DNA of 26,768 bases, taken from NCBI GenBank assembly GCA_035456465.1, contig DATIDD010000076.1, forward strand, positions 1 to 26,768, in the 5' to 3' direction. The notes beneath the pieces are model-generated. The model made no database searches, was not told where the DNA came from, and saw only the letters and a list, made by a program, of their open reading frames with translations. A program made the translations under genes and the position numbers. Source of the stretch: DATHTC01 sp035456465. GTDB taxonomy: Bacteria; Actinomycetota; Thermoleophilia; Gaiellales; Gaiellaceae. Shown piece after piece: positions 1 to 8,669 of the stretch (position 1 is its first letter; every line of letters begins with the position of its first letter).

Positions 1-1227
<1,227 letters not shown>

Positions 1228-1232
1228 CGTGG

Positions 1233-1238
1233 CTCCTT
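1233..1238 (-). promoter_or_regulatory. Shine-Dalgarno site deciding the atpA TTG start
   Basis: AAGGAG on the minus strand, five bases before TTG 1227. No ATG or GTG in the alpha frame nearby gives a family-like N-terminus, so this site fixes the start. Confidence 0.75.
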
Positions 1239-1241
1239 ACG

Positions 1242-1772
1242 TCAGCGTCGGACGAGCTCGTGGCGAAGACGGTCGAGGCGGCCGCGCACGCTCGCGTCCA
1301 CGCGCAACGTGCCGGCCTGGAGGATGAAGCCGCCGATCAGGTCGGGGTCGACGCGGCGCGTCGCCTCGATCTTGCGTCCCGCGGCCTGCTCGATCTGGCG
1401 GAGGATGGCGGCGGCCTCGTCGTCCGCGAGCTCGACCGCGGTCGTCAGGTCGACGTCGAGGCGGCCCTCGGCGCGCGCGACCATCTGGTCGAACTCGCGC
1501 GCGATCTCGCGGAGCTGGCCGGCCCGCCCCTTCTCGACGAGGAGCAGGGCGTAGTTCCGCACGAGCTCGTCGGCGTCGGCGAGGAGGTCGCGGACGACGG
1601 CGCCCTTCGTCTGCGGGTCGACCTCCGGGTTCTCGAGCAGCGCCGCCAGCTCGGGCACCTCGTCCACTGCGGCGACGAGGTCGGCGAGCTCCTCGCGCAC
1701 CGCCGGGAGCCGACCGCTCTCCTGGGCCGCCTCGAGCAGCGCCGTCGCGTAGATGCGGGAGGCGGCGGCCAT
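1242..1772 (-). CDS. atpH: F0F1 ATP synthase subunit delta (OSCP)
   Basis: Delta/OSCP protein of the peripheral stalk, joining the b subunits to the top of the F1 head. The 176 residues match the usual length. The N-terminus (ASRIYATALLEAAQ) is the typical helical-domain start, and the C-terminal part contains DLIGGFILQAGTLRVDASVRG, the conserved family signature near residues 143-163. The ATG at 1772 directly abuts the TAG of atpF with no spacer, so translation is probably coupled. Order b-delta-alpha is the standard bacterial one. No anomaly seen. Confidence 0.96.
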   Translation of the reverse strand: MAAASRIYATALLEAAQESGRLPAVREELADLVAAVDEVPELAALLENPEVDPQTKGAVVRDLLADADELVRNYALLLVEKGRAGQLREIAREFDQMVARAEGRLDVDLTTAVELADDEAAAILRQIEQAAGRKIEATRRVDPDLIGGFILQAGTLRVDASVRGRLDRLRHELVRR

Positions 1773-2300
1773 CTAGGACCCGGTCCGCTCCAGCGCCGAG
1801 AAGTCGAGGTCCTTGACGGCGTCGTCGAGCAGGCGGCGCTGGGCCTTGGAGTCGAGGGCGCCGCGCGTGACGCGCTCCGCGGCGACGAGCGCGAGCTCGC
1901 CCACCTCGGAGCGGATCTCCTCGAGCGCGCGCGCGGTCTCGGCCTCGATCTGGCGCCGCGTCTCCTCCAGCCGCCGCTGGCGGTCGGCCTCGGTCTCCTC
2001 CCGGACGCGCTCGCGCATCGAGTCGGCGATGCGCCGCGCCTCGGAGAGGATCGCCTCGGCCTCGCCGCGGGCACCGGCGCGGAGCTGCTTGTGCTCCTCC
2101 AGGAGCTTGCGCGACTCCTGGCGGGCGTGCTCGGCCTCGGCCAGCGCCTCGCGGATGCGCTGGCGCCGCTCGTCGATGATCTTCTGGACGGGGCCGAACG
2201 CGTAGCGCTTGAGGACGAAGAACGTGATCCCGAACGCGATCAGCGTCCAGATCATCAGTCCGGGCGCGACCTCGATCAGCGGGTTCGCTGCGAGCGGCAT
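1773..2300 (-). CDS. atpF: F0 ATP synthase subunit b
   Basis: Peripheral stalk b subunit of 175 residues. An N-terminal membrane helix (about residues 14-32, MIWTLIAFGITFFVLKRYAF) is followed by a long charged coiled coil rich in Glu, Arg and Ala running almost to the C-terminus. The frame is open further upstream, but ATG 2300 (reading MPLAANPLIEV) is preceded by GAGGGAG five bases away and gives the normal family N-terminus. It lies between atpE and atpH in the atp operon. Only one b gene is visible, so the stalk is presumably a homodimer. Confidence 0.95.
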   Translation of the reverse strand: MPLAANPLIEVAPGLMIWTLIAFGITFFVLKRYAFGPVQKIIDERRQRIREALAEAEHARQESRKLLEEHKQLRAGARGEAEAILSEARRIADSMRERVREETEADRQRRLEETRRQIEAETARALEEIRSEVGELALVAAERVTRGALDSKAQRRLLDDAVKDLDFSALERTGS

Positions 2301-2326
2301 GGCTGCTCCCTCTCCGAGTCGGCCGG

Positions 2327-2587
2327 CTAGACGAGGACGAAGGCGAGGAGGCCGCCGATGAGGCCGTAGAACACCACGGCCTCGGTGAGCGCGAAGCCGA
2401 GCCACATGATGCCCTGCAGCTCGCCGCGCAGCTCCGGCTGCCGGGCGACCGACTGGATCATCGAGCCGAAGATGTTCCCGATGCCGACGCCGGCACCGAG
2501 GGAGCCGAGGCCGATGCCGAGCGCGAGGGCGATCGCCTTGCCGGCGTCGACCGCGGTGTCGGCCTGGGCGAGCACGGGGCTGAACAC
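2327..2587 (-). CDS. atpE: F0 ATP synthase subunit c
   Basis: Rotor-ring proteolipid of 86 residues: two hydrophobic hairpin helices joined by the polar loop RQPE (residues 49-52). The ion-carrying carboxylate is Glu69 in ALTEAVVFYG. The Gln and Glu-Ser pattern typical of sodium-binding rings is not seen, so proton coupling is inferred. The Gly-rich first helix (GIGLGSLGAGVGIG) packs the ring. Start is GTG at 2587; a strong AAGGAGG lies at 2597-2603, nine bases upstream, fitting the high copy number required for c. The N-terminus (FSPVLAQADTAVDAGK) is about ten residues longer than the E. coli form. Confidence 0.96.
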   Translation of the reverse strand: MFSPVLAQADTAVDAGKAIALALGIGLGSLGAGVGIGNIFGSMIQSVARQPELRGELQGIMWLGFALTEAVVFYGLIGGLLAFVLV

Positions 2588-2606
2588 GTCTTCCTTCCTC
2601 CTTGGG

Positions 2607-3488
2607 TTAGTGCTCCGGCTCGATCGCCGAGCCGATGTAGATGGCGGACAGGGCCGCGAAGATGAACGCCTGGATGCCGCACACGATGACGACCTCGAAC
2701 AGGTAGAAGGCCGTGGCCGCGGGCACCGCCACGACCGCGAGCGCCACGTTCTCGAGCACGAAGATGAGCCCGATGAACGTCAGGATCAGCATGTGGCCGG
2801 CGAGCATGTTCGCGTAAAGACGGACGGAGAGCGAGATCAGGCGCATGAACTGGCCGAGGATCTCGAGCGGCACGATCAGCGGGTACATCGCCTTCGGCAC
2901 CTCGGGGATCCAGCTCTTGAAGTACTTCCGGACCCCGTTCGCGCGGATCCCCTCGACGTGCGTGAACACGAAGGTCAGCAGTGCCAGGGAGAGCGTCACC
3001 GACAGCGTCGACGTGGCCGCGTAGATCGCGAGCGTGGGCAACTCGACTCCGAACAGCGTGAAGTGCTCGTCCGAGAGCGGCAGCGGGATGAACCCGAGCA
3101 GGTTGACGACGAGGATGAACAGCCCGAGCGAGGCGACGTAGGGGAACCAGCGCGCGATCGCCTTCGTCGGCAGGCCCTGCTCCGCGATCTGCGTCTGCGC
3201 GATGTCGTAGAGCATCTCGCCGGCCGTCTGGCGCCGGTCCGGGTCGACCCGGAGGCGTACGCGCATGAGCACGATCCCGACCACGCAGGTGATGATGGCG
3301 CCGAGCCAGAGGTAGGCGACCGTCTTCGTCACCGACAGGTCGATCGGCCCGAGGTGGATCGGGATCCACTCGTGCTGCTGCCACTCGACGGAGGGGTCGA
3401 ACTTCTCCTCGCTGCCGCTCTCGGCCCCGAGGGCGCTCGCGGGAAGCGTCAGCGCCAGGAGCGCGACGGCGGTGACGACACGCTTCAC
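2607..3488 (-). CDS. atpB: F0 ATP synthase subunit a
   Basis: Stator subunit a, which forms the two proton half-channels against the c ring; 293 residues with a signal-like N-terminus and five to six membrane helices. The essential Arg is Arg223 in SVRLYANMLAGH, followed by the conserved last-helix pattern with Glu265 and Gln273 (GIQAFIFAAL). The start is GTG at 3488 and overlaps the stop of the preceding atpI-like gene in the four bases GTGA, implying translational coupling. Eighteen bases separate it from atpE. Confidence 0.96.
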   Translation of the reverse strand: MKRVVTAVALLALTLPASALGAESGSEEKFDPSVEWQQHEWIPIHLGPIDLSVTKTVAYLWLGAIITCVVGIVLMRVRLRVDPDRRQTAGEMLYDIAQTQIAEQGLPTKAIARWFPYVASLGLFILVVNLLGFIPLPLSDEHFTLFGVELPTLAIYAATSTLSVTLSLALLTFVFTHVEGIRANGVRKYFKSWIPEVPKAMYPLIVPLEILGQFMRLISLSVRLYANMLAGHMLILTFIGLIFVLENVALAVVAVPAATAFYLFEVVIVCGIQAFIFAALSAIYIGSAIEPEH

Positions 3489-3880
3489 GCGCGCGAGTCC
3501 CCGCCGAAGTACAGGGCCAGGGAGACGCCGAGCTCGAGCGTGTACGCGAGCGCGTAGAGGAGCGCGGCCGAGAGTCCGAGCCGCGCATCGGAGGCGGCCA
3601 CCGCGATGGCGACGGCCATCACCGCAACCGCGCGGAAGGTCATCCCGATCCCCACCACGCCGGAGGAGGCGAGATTACCGCCGCCGAGTCGGAGTCGCGT
3701 CAGCACGAGCCCGAGCAGCTGCGCCGCGACCCAGAGCGTCGCGCCGAGCGCCCAGCCGGCGAGCGGGAGGCCGGCGACGACGAACACCGGGAGCGCGAGC
3801 GCGATCACGGTGGCGCCGGCGAGCACGGGCGCGAGGCGGCTCGGGACGGGCCGCGGCGTCTCGAGCGCCCGGCCGATCAC
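3485..3880 (-). CDS. atpI: AtpI-like four-helix membrane protein of the atp operon
   Basis: 131-residue hydrophobic protein with four predicted membrane helices (about residues 17-38, 39-58, 70-96 and 103-125), ending in YFGGDSRA. Sequence motifs are weak, but position before atpB, length and topology match the AtpI/Unc1 proteins that help assemble the c ring. The start is GTG at 3880, overlapping the stop of the preceding small gene as GTGA; the end overlaps atpB, again as GTGA. The much longer open frame upstream is arginine-rich antisense-type sequence and was not used. Gene name is by context; function is inferred. Confidence 0.75.
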   Translation of the reverse strand: MIGRALETPRPVPSRLAPVLAGATVIALALPVFVVAGLPLAGWALGATLWVAAQLLGLVLTRLRLGGGNLASSGVVGIGMTFRAVAVMAVAIAVAASDARLGLSAALLYALAYTLELGVSLALYFGGDSRA

Positions 3881-4080
3881 GAGAAGGCCCCGCGGTAGCG
3901 GCGGTAGACCGCGAACACGCCGGCGGGGATCCCGGCAACGACGCCGCCGAGCATGCCGAGCGGCCACGAGCCCGCGGCCCAGCCGACGAGCGCGCCGACG
4001 CCGGCACACGCCCCGGTCGTGCCGAGCAGCAACCCGCCCGCTCCGGCAGGGTTGAACGTCTGGCGGGCCCCCGGCTCCAT
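3877..4080 (-). CDS. atpZ: AtpZ/AtpI-family small membrane protein, first gene of the atp operon
   Basis: 67-residue protein: a short polar N-terminus, then two Gly/Ala-rich helices separated by SWPLGM, ending in YRRYRGAFS. The pattern GLLLGTTGACAGVGALVGW followed by PLGMLGGVVAGIPAG is that of the ATPase gene 1 (AtpZ) family, reported to cooperate with AtpI in ATP synthase biogenesis and cation transport. I chose ATG 4080 because the family begins near there and TATGCT lies eight bases upstream; ATG 4125 would add 15 residues with no family support. It heads the visible operon and overlaps the next gene as GTGA. Confidence 0.7.
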   Translation of the reverse strand: MEPGARQTFNPAGAGGLLLGTTGACAGVGALVGWAAGSWPLGMLGGVVAGIPAGVFAVYRRYRGAFS

Positions 4081-4088
4081 CCGCGGCG

Positions 4089-4094
4089 AGCATA
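4089..4094 (-). promoter_or_regulatory. Candidate -10 box of the atp operon (leaderless)
   Basis: TATGCT on the minus strand, eight bases before ATG 4080. Transcription would begin at or just before the start codon. No Shine-Dalgarno is present and no convincing -35 is visible. Confidence 0.45.
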
Positions 4095-4146
4095 CCAGAG
4101 CTTGTGACACCGGAATCCCCCGCATTTCGGACAGAAATCACCCGCT

Positions 4147-4152
4147 TGTAAC
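4147..4152 (+). promoter_or_regulatory. Candidate -10 box of the alpha/beta hydrolase gene
   Basis: TGTAAC lies nine bases before ATG 4162 in a short, relatively AT-rich divergent gap (4081-4161). No Shine-Dalgarno is present and the -35 region is not convincing. Confidence 0.3.
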
Positions 4153-4161
4153 CTTTCTGCC

Positions 4162-4917
4162 ATGCACGTCGAGCGCCTCGGGTCCGGCCCTCGCATCGTG
4201 CTCGTGCACGGGTCGGTGACCGGGCCCGAGACGTGGGCGCGGCAGCGACCGCTCGCCGAGCGATGGACGCTCGAGCTGGTGACGCGGCCCGGGTTCTGGC
4301 CGCTGCCGCCGGTCGGGCGCGTCGACTTCGAGGCGGACGCGCCGCTCGTGGCGGCGCAGCTCGGCGAGGGCGCGCACCTCGTGGGGCACTCCTACGGCGG
4401 CGTGATCTCCCTGCTCGCCGCGGCGCGGCGGCCGGAGGCGGTGCGATCGCTGACCGTGGTCGAGCCGCCGGCCCTCGACGTGGCGCGCGGGGACCCCGCG
4501 GCCGACGCGATGATCGCGCGAGTCCAGGAGCTTGCGGCGACGGGAGCGCGGGAGCCGCGTGCGTACCTGGAGCTGTTCCTCCGGACGGTCGGCTCGTCGG
4601 TGCAGCTCCCCGAGGAGCTGCCGCCGTTCCTGCAACGAGGCGCGGAGCTGCTGCTCGTCGAGCGAGGCGTGCACGAAGCGCGGATCCCGTTCGGCCCGCT
4701 GCGTGCCGGCGCATTCCCCGTGCTCGTGGTCTCGGGCGGCCACGCGCCCGCCTTCGACGCCGTCTGCGACGTGCTCGAGCGCGAGCTCGGCGCTGATCGT
4801 GCGGTGCTGCCGGGAGCGGGACACACGGCACAGCGGGCGCCGGGATTCAACGAGGCGCTCGAGCGGTTCCTGCTCGCAGCCGAGCGCAGGCCCGGACGGG
4901 ACGTGGCCGGGGGCTGA
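4162..4917 (+). CDS. Alpha/beta hydrolase, substrate unknown
   Basis: 251-residue protein of the alpha/beta hydrolase fold. The oxyanion-loop motif LVHGS is at residues 14-18, the nucleophile elbow GHSYGG puts the catalytic Ser at residue 77, and the catalytic His is 221 in GAGHTAQ. The acid is probably Asp199 or a neighbour in SGGHAPAFD; the usual G-x-x-D pattern is altered there, so that assignment is uncertain. There is no signal peptide, so it acts in the cytoplasm. It stands alone, divergent from the atp operon and convergent with the WecA-like gene. Esterase, thioesterase or epoxide-hydrolase-type chemistry cannot be told apart from the sequence. Confidence 0.85.
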   Translation: MHVERLGSGPRIVLVHGSVTGPETWARQRPLAERWTLELVTRPGFWPLPPVGRVDFEADAPLVAAQLGEGAHLVGHSYGGVISLLAAARRPEAVRSLTVVEPPALDVARGDPAADAMIARVQELAATGAREPRAYLELFLRTVGSSVQLPEELPPFLQRGAELLLVERGVHEARIPFGPLRAGAFPVLVVSGGHAPAFDAVCDVLERELGADRAVLPGAGHTAQRAPGFNEALERFLLAAERRPGRDVAGG

Positions 4918-4926
4918 CCCCGGCCA
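4904..4926. terminator. Bidirectional stem-loop between convergent genes, with a stop codon in its loop
   Basis: TGGCCGGGG, loop GCTGA, CCCCGGCCA: a perfect nine-base-pair stem. The loop contains the TGA of the hydrolase gene (4915-4917), and the element ends eight bases before the stop codon of the convergent wecA-like gene. No U-run follows on either strand. A terminator for both genes is inferred from position. Confidence 0.55.
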
Positions 4927-4933
4927 TGGCCGC

Positions 4934-6046
4934 TCAGGACGCCTTGCGAAGCTCCTCGCTGCGGCGGCGCAGGTACGGGTTCCCGAGCTTCACGATCTCG
5001 AGCAGGTACACGACGTAGACGGAGAAGCCGACCGCGACGAGCCCGATCGCGCCGGCCAGCACCGTCGGCCAGAGGTGCCACTCGCCGCCCTCGCGGAACG
5101 GCACGAACCGCGTCGCGAGCGCGGCGGCCGCGAGGGTCAGGCACCAGGCGTACATCGTCAGCGTCGCCCGCCGCTGCGTGTACCCGCGGCGGAGGAAGCG
5201 GTGGTGCAGGTGCGCCTGGTCGGCGGTGTACACCTTCTCGCCGTGCTTGATCCGGCGAAGCACGACGAACGTCGTGTCGAGGATCGGCACCGCCAGCACG
5301 AACAGCGGGAAGAACAGGGCGACCGTCGCGGCCGTCTTCAGCAGCCCTTGCACCGACACGGTCGCGAGCACGAACCCGAGCAGGAGCGCCCCGGAGTCGC
5401 CCATGAAGATGCGCGCCGGGTAGAAGTTGTGCCGGAGGAAGCCGAAGCACGCCCCCGCGACGATCGCGGCCACGACCGCCGCGTCCGGCTTCCCCAGCGA
5501 GAGCGCGATCGCCGCGAAGGTCGAGCCCGCGATCGCGCAGACCCCGGCGGCGAGGCCGTCCATGCCGTCGAGGAAGTTCACCATGTTCATCAGCAGCACG
5601 ATCCAGAGCACGGTCGCCGGCATGCCGACCCAGGCGGGGAGCTCGTGGATCCCGAGGAACGGGAACGTGAACCGGTCGACCCAGAGCCCGAAGGCGACCG
5701 GGATCACGGCCGCGACCAGCTGGCCGCCGAGCTTCTGCCACCAGAGCAGCCCGCGGGCGTCGTCGAGCGCGCCGACCGCCGTCGCCACCGACGCACCGAG
5801 GAGGAGCCCTCGGGTCTCGTCGCCCATGGGGAGGAACGCCAGGGAGGGGACGAGGATGCCGAGGAAGAGCGCGAGCCCGCCGAGCCGCGGGATCGGCAGC
5901 CGGTTCAGCCGTCGCCGCTCGGGCGTGTCGACCACGCCGAGCAGGCGCGCCATCCCGCCGGCGGCGGGCGTCAGCAGCACCACGAGCACGAGTGCGAGCG
6001 CGAAGCCGTAGACGACTTCCGGCGTGGCCCGGAGCTCGTCCCACAT
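4934..6046 (-). CDS. wecA: WecA/TagO-type polyprenyl-phosphate GlcNAc-1-phosphate transferase
   Basis: Integral membrane enzyme of the MraY/WecA superfamily, 370 residues with about ten or eleven helices. It transfers a sugar-1-phosphate from a UDP-sugar to polyprenyl phosphate, the first step of a wall or exopolysaccharide pathway. Visible motifs: Asp95-Asp96 (GALDDARG), NFLDGMDGLAAG (157-168), GDSGALLLGF (216-225), and HLHHRFLRRG (279-288), the His-rich loop typical of WecA/TagO rather than MraY. ATG 6046 begins six bases after the upp stop, so it ends the prfA-to-wecA gene string. The exact sugar cannot be read; UDP-GlcNAc is the family norm. Confidence 0.9.
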   Translation of the reverse strand: MWDELRATPEVVYGFALALVLVVLLTPAAGGMARLLGVVDTPERRRLNRLPIPRLGGLALFLGILVPSLAFLPMGDETRGLLLGASVATAVGALDDARGLLWWQKLGGQLVAAVIPVAFGLWVDRFTFPFLGIHELPAWVGMPATVLWIVLLMNMVNFLDGMDGLAAGVCAIAGSTFAAIALSLGKPDAAVVAAIVAGACFGFLRHNFYPARIFMGDSGALLLGFVLATVSVQGLLKTAATVALFFPLFVLAVPILDTTFVVLRRIKHGEKVYTADQAHLHHRFLRRGYTQRRATLTMYAWCLTLAAAALATRFVPFREGGEWHLWPTVLAGAIGLVAVGFSVYVVYLLEIVKLGNPYLRRRSEELRKAS

Positions 6047-6052
6047 GCGCGC

Positions 6053-6703
6053 CTACTTCGTGCCGTAGAGCCGGTCTCCCGCGTCGCCGAGCCCGGGGAC
6101 GATGAAGCCCCGCTCGTTGAGCCCGCGGTCGATCGCGGCGCAGACGACGTGGACGTCCGGATGCTCCTCGTGCACCCGCTCGATTCCGGGCGGCGCGGCG
6201 ACGAGGCAGACGAGCGTGACCGTGCGGGCCCCGGCCTTCTTCACCTCGTCGATCGCGGCGACGCTGGAGTTCCCGGTCGCGAGCATCGGGTCGAGCACGA
6301 TCGCGTCCCGCTCCGACAGGTCGTCCGGGAGCTTCACGTAGTACTCGACCGCCTCGAGCGTCTCCTCGTCGCGGTAGAGGCCGATGAAGCCGACGCGGGC
6401 GGACGAGATCAGCGACAGGACGCCCTCGAGCATCCCCACGCCCGCCCGCAGCACCGGGCAGACGGCCACCTTCTTGCCCGAGATCCGCGACGCCGCCATC
6501 CGCTCGAGCGGGGTCTCGATCTCGACCGGCTCGGTCGGGAAGTCCTTCGTCGCCTCGTAGGTCAGGAGCAGCGTCAGCTCGTTGACGAGCTTGCGGAAGT
6601 GGACCGTGGGCGTGTCCTTGTCCCGCAGGTACGAGAGCTTGTGCTGGACGAGCGGGTGCGTGACCTCCGTCACGCGCCCGACGGTGGGCACCGCCTCGGT
6701 CAC
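6053..6703 (-). CDS. upp: Uracil phosphoribosyltransferase
   Basis: Cytoplasmic pyrimidine-salvage enzyme that converts uracil and PRPP to UMP. With the GTG at 6703 it has 216 residues, slightly above the usual 208-209. The PRPP-binding loop is DPMLATGNS (138-146); VTHPLVQHKL (14-23) and the end GDAGDRLYGTK are diagnostic. GTG 6703 overlaps the glyA stop as GTGA; a start about eight codons later is possible and would give the E. coli length. The gene sits between glyA and wecA with tiny gaps, so it is probably co-transcribed. Confidence 0.95.
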   Translation of the reverse strand: MTEAVPTVGRVTEVTHPLVQHKLSYLRDKDTPTVHFRKLVNELTLLLTYEATKDFPTEPVEIETPLERMAASRISGKKVAVCPVLRAGVGMLEGVLSLISSARVGFIGLYRDEETLEAVEYYVKLPDDLSERDAIVLDPMLATGNSSVAAIDEVKKAGARTVTLVCLVAAPPGIERVHEEHPDVHVVCAAIDRGLNERGFIVPGLGDAGDRLYGTK

Positions 6704-7992
6704 GCGACGTAGCTCGTGTAGCCGCGGAAGCCGGGGTAGAGCGGGCGCCGCTCGCAGAGCGCCTCGGAGCGCGCCGCGAGCGAGCCGATGTCGGCGTCGT
6801 CGGCGAGCGCGCCGGACATGATCCGCCCGACCTCGCGGAAGTCGTCCTCGTCGAAACCGCGCATCGTCGCTGCCGGCGTCCCGACGCGGATGCCCGAGGC
6901 GACCGTCGGCGGCCGCTCGTCGAACGGCACGGTGTTGCGGTTGACCGTGACCTTGACCTCGTGGAGTCGCTCCTCGGCGTCCTTGCCCGTCCACTCGGTC
7001 GCGCGCAGGTCGACCTGGAGCAGGTGCGTGTCGGTGCCGCCCGTGAGGACGTGGAGCCCGCCCGTCTCGAGCTCGTCGGCGAGCGTGTCGGCGTTCGCCC
7101 GCACCTGGCGCTGGTACTCGCGAAACGGCTCGGTCGCGGCGATCGCGAAGCAGGTCGCCTTCGCGGCGACGGCGTGGACCAGCGGGCCGCCCTGCAGGCC
7201 GGGGAAGATCGCGCGGTCGATCGCCTGGCCGTGCTCCTCGCGGCAGAGGATCACGCCGGAGCGGGGGCCAGCGAGCGTCTTGTGCGTCGTCGAGGTGACG
7301 ACGTCGCAGTGCTCGACCGGGTTCGGGTGCAGCCCCGCGGCGACGAGCCCGGCGAAGTGCGCCATGTCGCACATGAGCAGGGCACCGACCTCGTCGGCGA
7401 TGGCGCGGAAGCGGTCGGTCTCCACCGTGCGCGGGTACGCCGAGCCGCCGCAGATGATCAGCTTCGGCCGATGCTCCTTCGCGAGCGCGAGCACCTCGTC
7501 GTGGTCGACGACGTTCGTCTCGCGGCTGACGCCGTAGTGGGCGATCGTGTAGAAGCGCCCGGAGAAGTTGACCTTGAGCCCGTGCGTCAGGTGCCCGCCG
7601 TGGGCGAGCGAGAGCGAGAGGATCGTGTCGCCGGGCTGGAGCAGCGCCATGTAGACGGCAGTGTTGGCCTGCGCTCCGGCGTGCGCCTGCACGTTCGCGT
7701 GCTCCGCGCCGAAGAGCGACTTCGCACGGTCGATCGCGAGCTGCTCGATCTCGTCGACGACCTCGCAGCCGCCGTAGTACCGCTTGCCGGGGTAGCCCTC
7801 GGCGTACTTGTTCGTGGGCACCGAGCCCACGGCCTCCAGCACCGACGGCCAGGTGAAGTTCTCCGACGCGATCAGCTCGATCTGGCCGCGCTGGCGGTCG
7901 AGCTCGCGGCCGAGCAGGCCGGCGATCTCCGGGTCGACGCTCTCGAGGCCCGAGCCCCGGAGCTGCTCGAGCGAGGTCTGCGCGACGGCCAT
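6700..7992 (-). CDS. glyA: Serine hydroxymethyltransferase
   Basis: PLP enzyme that interconverts serine plus tetrahydrofolate with glycine plus methylene-tetrahydrofolate; 430 residues, full length. Visible motifs are ELIASENFTWPSV (39-51), NKYAEGYPGKRYYGG (61-75) and the PLP-Lys segment TSTTHKTLAGPRSG with Lys238. Start ATG 7992 is supported by GGAGGAGG four bases upstream; another in-frame ATG at 8052 would add 20 residues made from a repeated leader and is rejected. It overlaps upp as GTGA and follows tsaC after a 77-base gap. Confidence 0.97.
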   Translation of the reverse strand: MAVAQTSLEQLRGSGLESVDPEIAGLLGRELDRQRGQIELIASENFTWPSVLEAVGSVPTNKYAEGYPGKRYYGGCEVVDEIEQLAIDRAKSLFGAEHANVQAHAGAQANTAVYMALLQPGDTILSLSLAHGGHLTHGLKVNFSGRFYTIAHYGVSRETNVVDHDEVLALAKEHRPKLIICGGSAYPRTVETDRFRAIADEVGALLMCDMAHFAGLVAAGLHPNPVEHCDVVTSTTHKTLAGPRSGVILCREEHGQAIDRAIFPGLQGGPLVHAVAAKATCFAIAATEPFREYQRQVRANADTLADELETGGLHVLTGGTDTHLLQVDLRATEWTGKDAEERLHEVKVTVNRNTVPFDERPPTVASGIRVGTPAATMRGFDEDDFREVGRIMSGALADDADIGSLAARSEALCERRPLYPGFRGYTSYVA

Positions 7993-7996
7993 CCGT

Positions 7997-8004
7997 CCTC
8001 CTCC
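7997..8004 (-). promoter_or_regulatory. Strong Shine-Dalgarno deciding the glyA start
   Basis: GGAGGAGG on the minus strand just before ATG 7992. It favours this start over the upstream in-frame ATG at 8052. Confidence 0.8.
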
Positions 8005-8007
8005 CGC

Positions 8008-8050
8008 GGTTCGCGGCCACCGTGGTTCGCGGCCGACGTCGGTCGCGGCC
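8008..8050 (-). repeat. Three short direct repeats in the glyA leader
   Basis: On the plus strand GGTTCGCGGCC occurs at 8008-8018 and 8024-8034, and GGTCGCGGCC at 8041-8050: copies start 16 and 17 bases apart. They fill most of the 77-base gap 7993-8069. TACGAT (8051-8056, minus strand) next to the last copy could be a -10 box. Function unknown; a protein-binding array is one possibility. Confidence 0.5.
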
Positions 8051-8069
8051 ATCGTACTCGGGCCGCGGG

Positions 8070-8669
8070 TCAGCCGAGCGCGCTGCGGACCCGCGCCAGC
8101 GCGTCCTCCGCCGGAACCGCGCCCTCGCGCAGCACGACGGGGTCCGCGCCGGTGACGTCGAGGACGGTCGACGGGGTGCCCGGGAGCGCGCCCGCGTCGA
8201 CCTCGGCGGCGACCTTCGCGCGCAGCTCTGCGGGGACGTCCTCGAGGCGTCGCGGGTCGGGTCCGCCGGCGAGGTTCGCGCTCGTGGCCACGACCGCGCC
8301 GACGCGCTCGAGCACCCGGCTCGCCTCCTCCGGGAGCTCGGGGACACGCACGCCGATGGTGTCGGGCCGCGAGCCCGTCAGCCAGCGATAGCGTCGCGCG
8401 GGGTTCGGCACGACGACGGTGTACGGGCCGGGCAGCAGCGCGCGGAGGATCGTGCCGGCGCGCCCGCGCAGCTCGGGCACGCACTCGAACAGGAACTCGA
8501 GGTCGGCGGCGAGGATCGCGCTCGGCTGCGCGGGGTCGCGACCCTTGAGCCGGTACACGCGCTCGACGACCTCGGCGCGGTAGGGGCTGGAGCACAGCCC
8601 GTAGACCGTGTCGGTCGGCAGGAGGACGGGCTTGCCCGCGCGGATCGCCTCGACGACCGCAGGATTCAC
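8070..8669 (-). CDS. tsaC: L-threonylcarbamoyladenylate synthase (TsaC/YrdC domain)
   Basis: Makes threonylcarbamoyl-AMP from threonine, bicarbonate and ATP, the first step of t6A37 tRNA modification in the cytoplasm. It is a single YrdC domain of 199 residues without the C-terminal Sua5 domain, hence TsaC type. Motifs seen: PTDTVYGL (18-25), KGRD (42-45), ATSANLAGG (128-136) and STVLDV near the end. Start GTG 8669 overlaps the prmC stop as GTGA. The pairing prmC-tsaC is common in actinobacteria and firmicutes. Confidence 0.93.
   Translation of the reverse strand: MNPAVVEAIRAGKPVLLPTDTVYGLCSSPYRAEVVERVYRLKGRDPAQPSAILAADLEFLFECVPELRGRAGTILRALLPGPYTVVVPNPARRYRWLTGSRPDTIGVRVPELPEEASRVLERVGAVVATSANLAGGPDPRRLEDVPAELRAKVAAEVDAGALPGTPSTVLDVTGADPVVLREGAVPAEDALARVRSALG

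Noticed and set aside
4081..4125. Longer AtpZ-like protein from ATG 4125
   Set aside because: The 15 extra residues do not match the family and no Shine-Dalgarno precedes; the TATGCT box suits ATG 4080.
8008..8050. CRISPR-like or iteron array
   Set aside because: Repeats are 10-11 bases with 5-6 base gaps, only three copies, and no cas or rep genes nearby.
7993..8052. 20-residue N-terminal extension of GlyA from ATG 8052
   Set aside because: The strong GGAGGAGG before ATG 7992 and the family N-terminus favour the shorter form; the extension would translate the leader repeats, and a -10-like TACGAT overlaps that ATG.
7993..8069. Glycine, SAM or folate riboswitch before glyA
   Set aside because: The gap is only 77 bases, filled with short repeats; no conserved core of these classes is recognisable.
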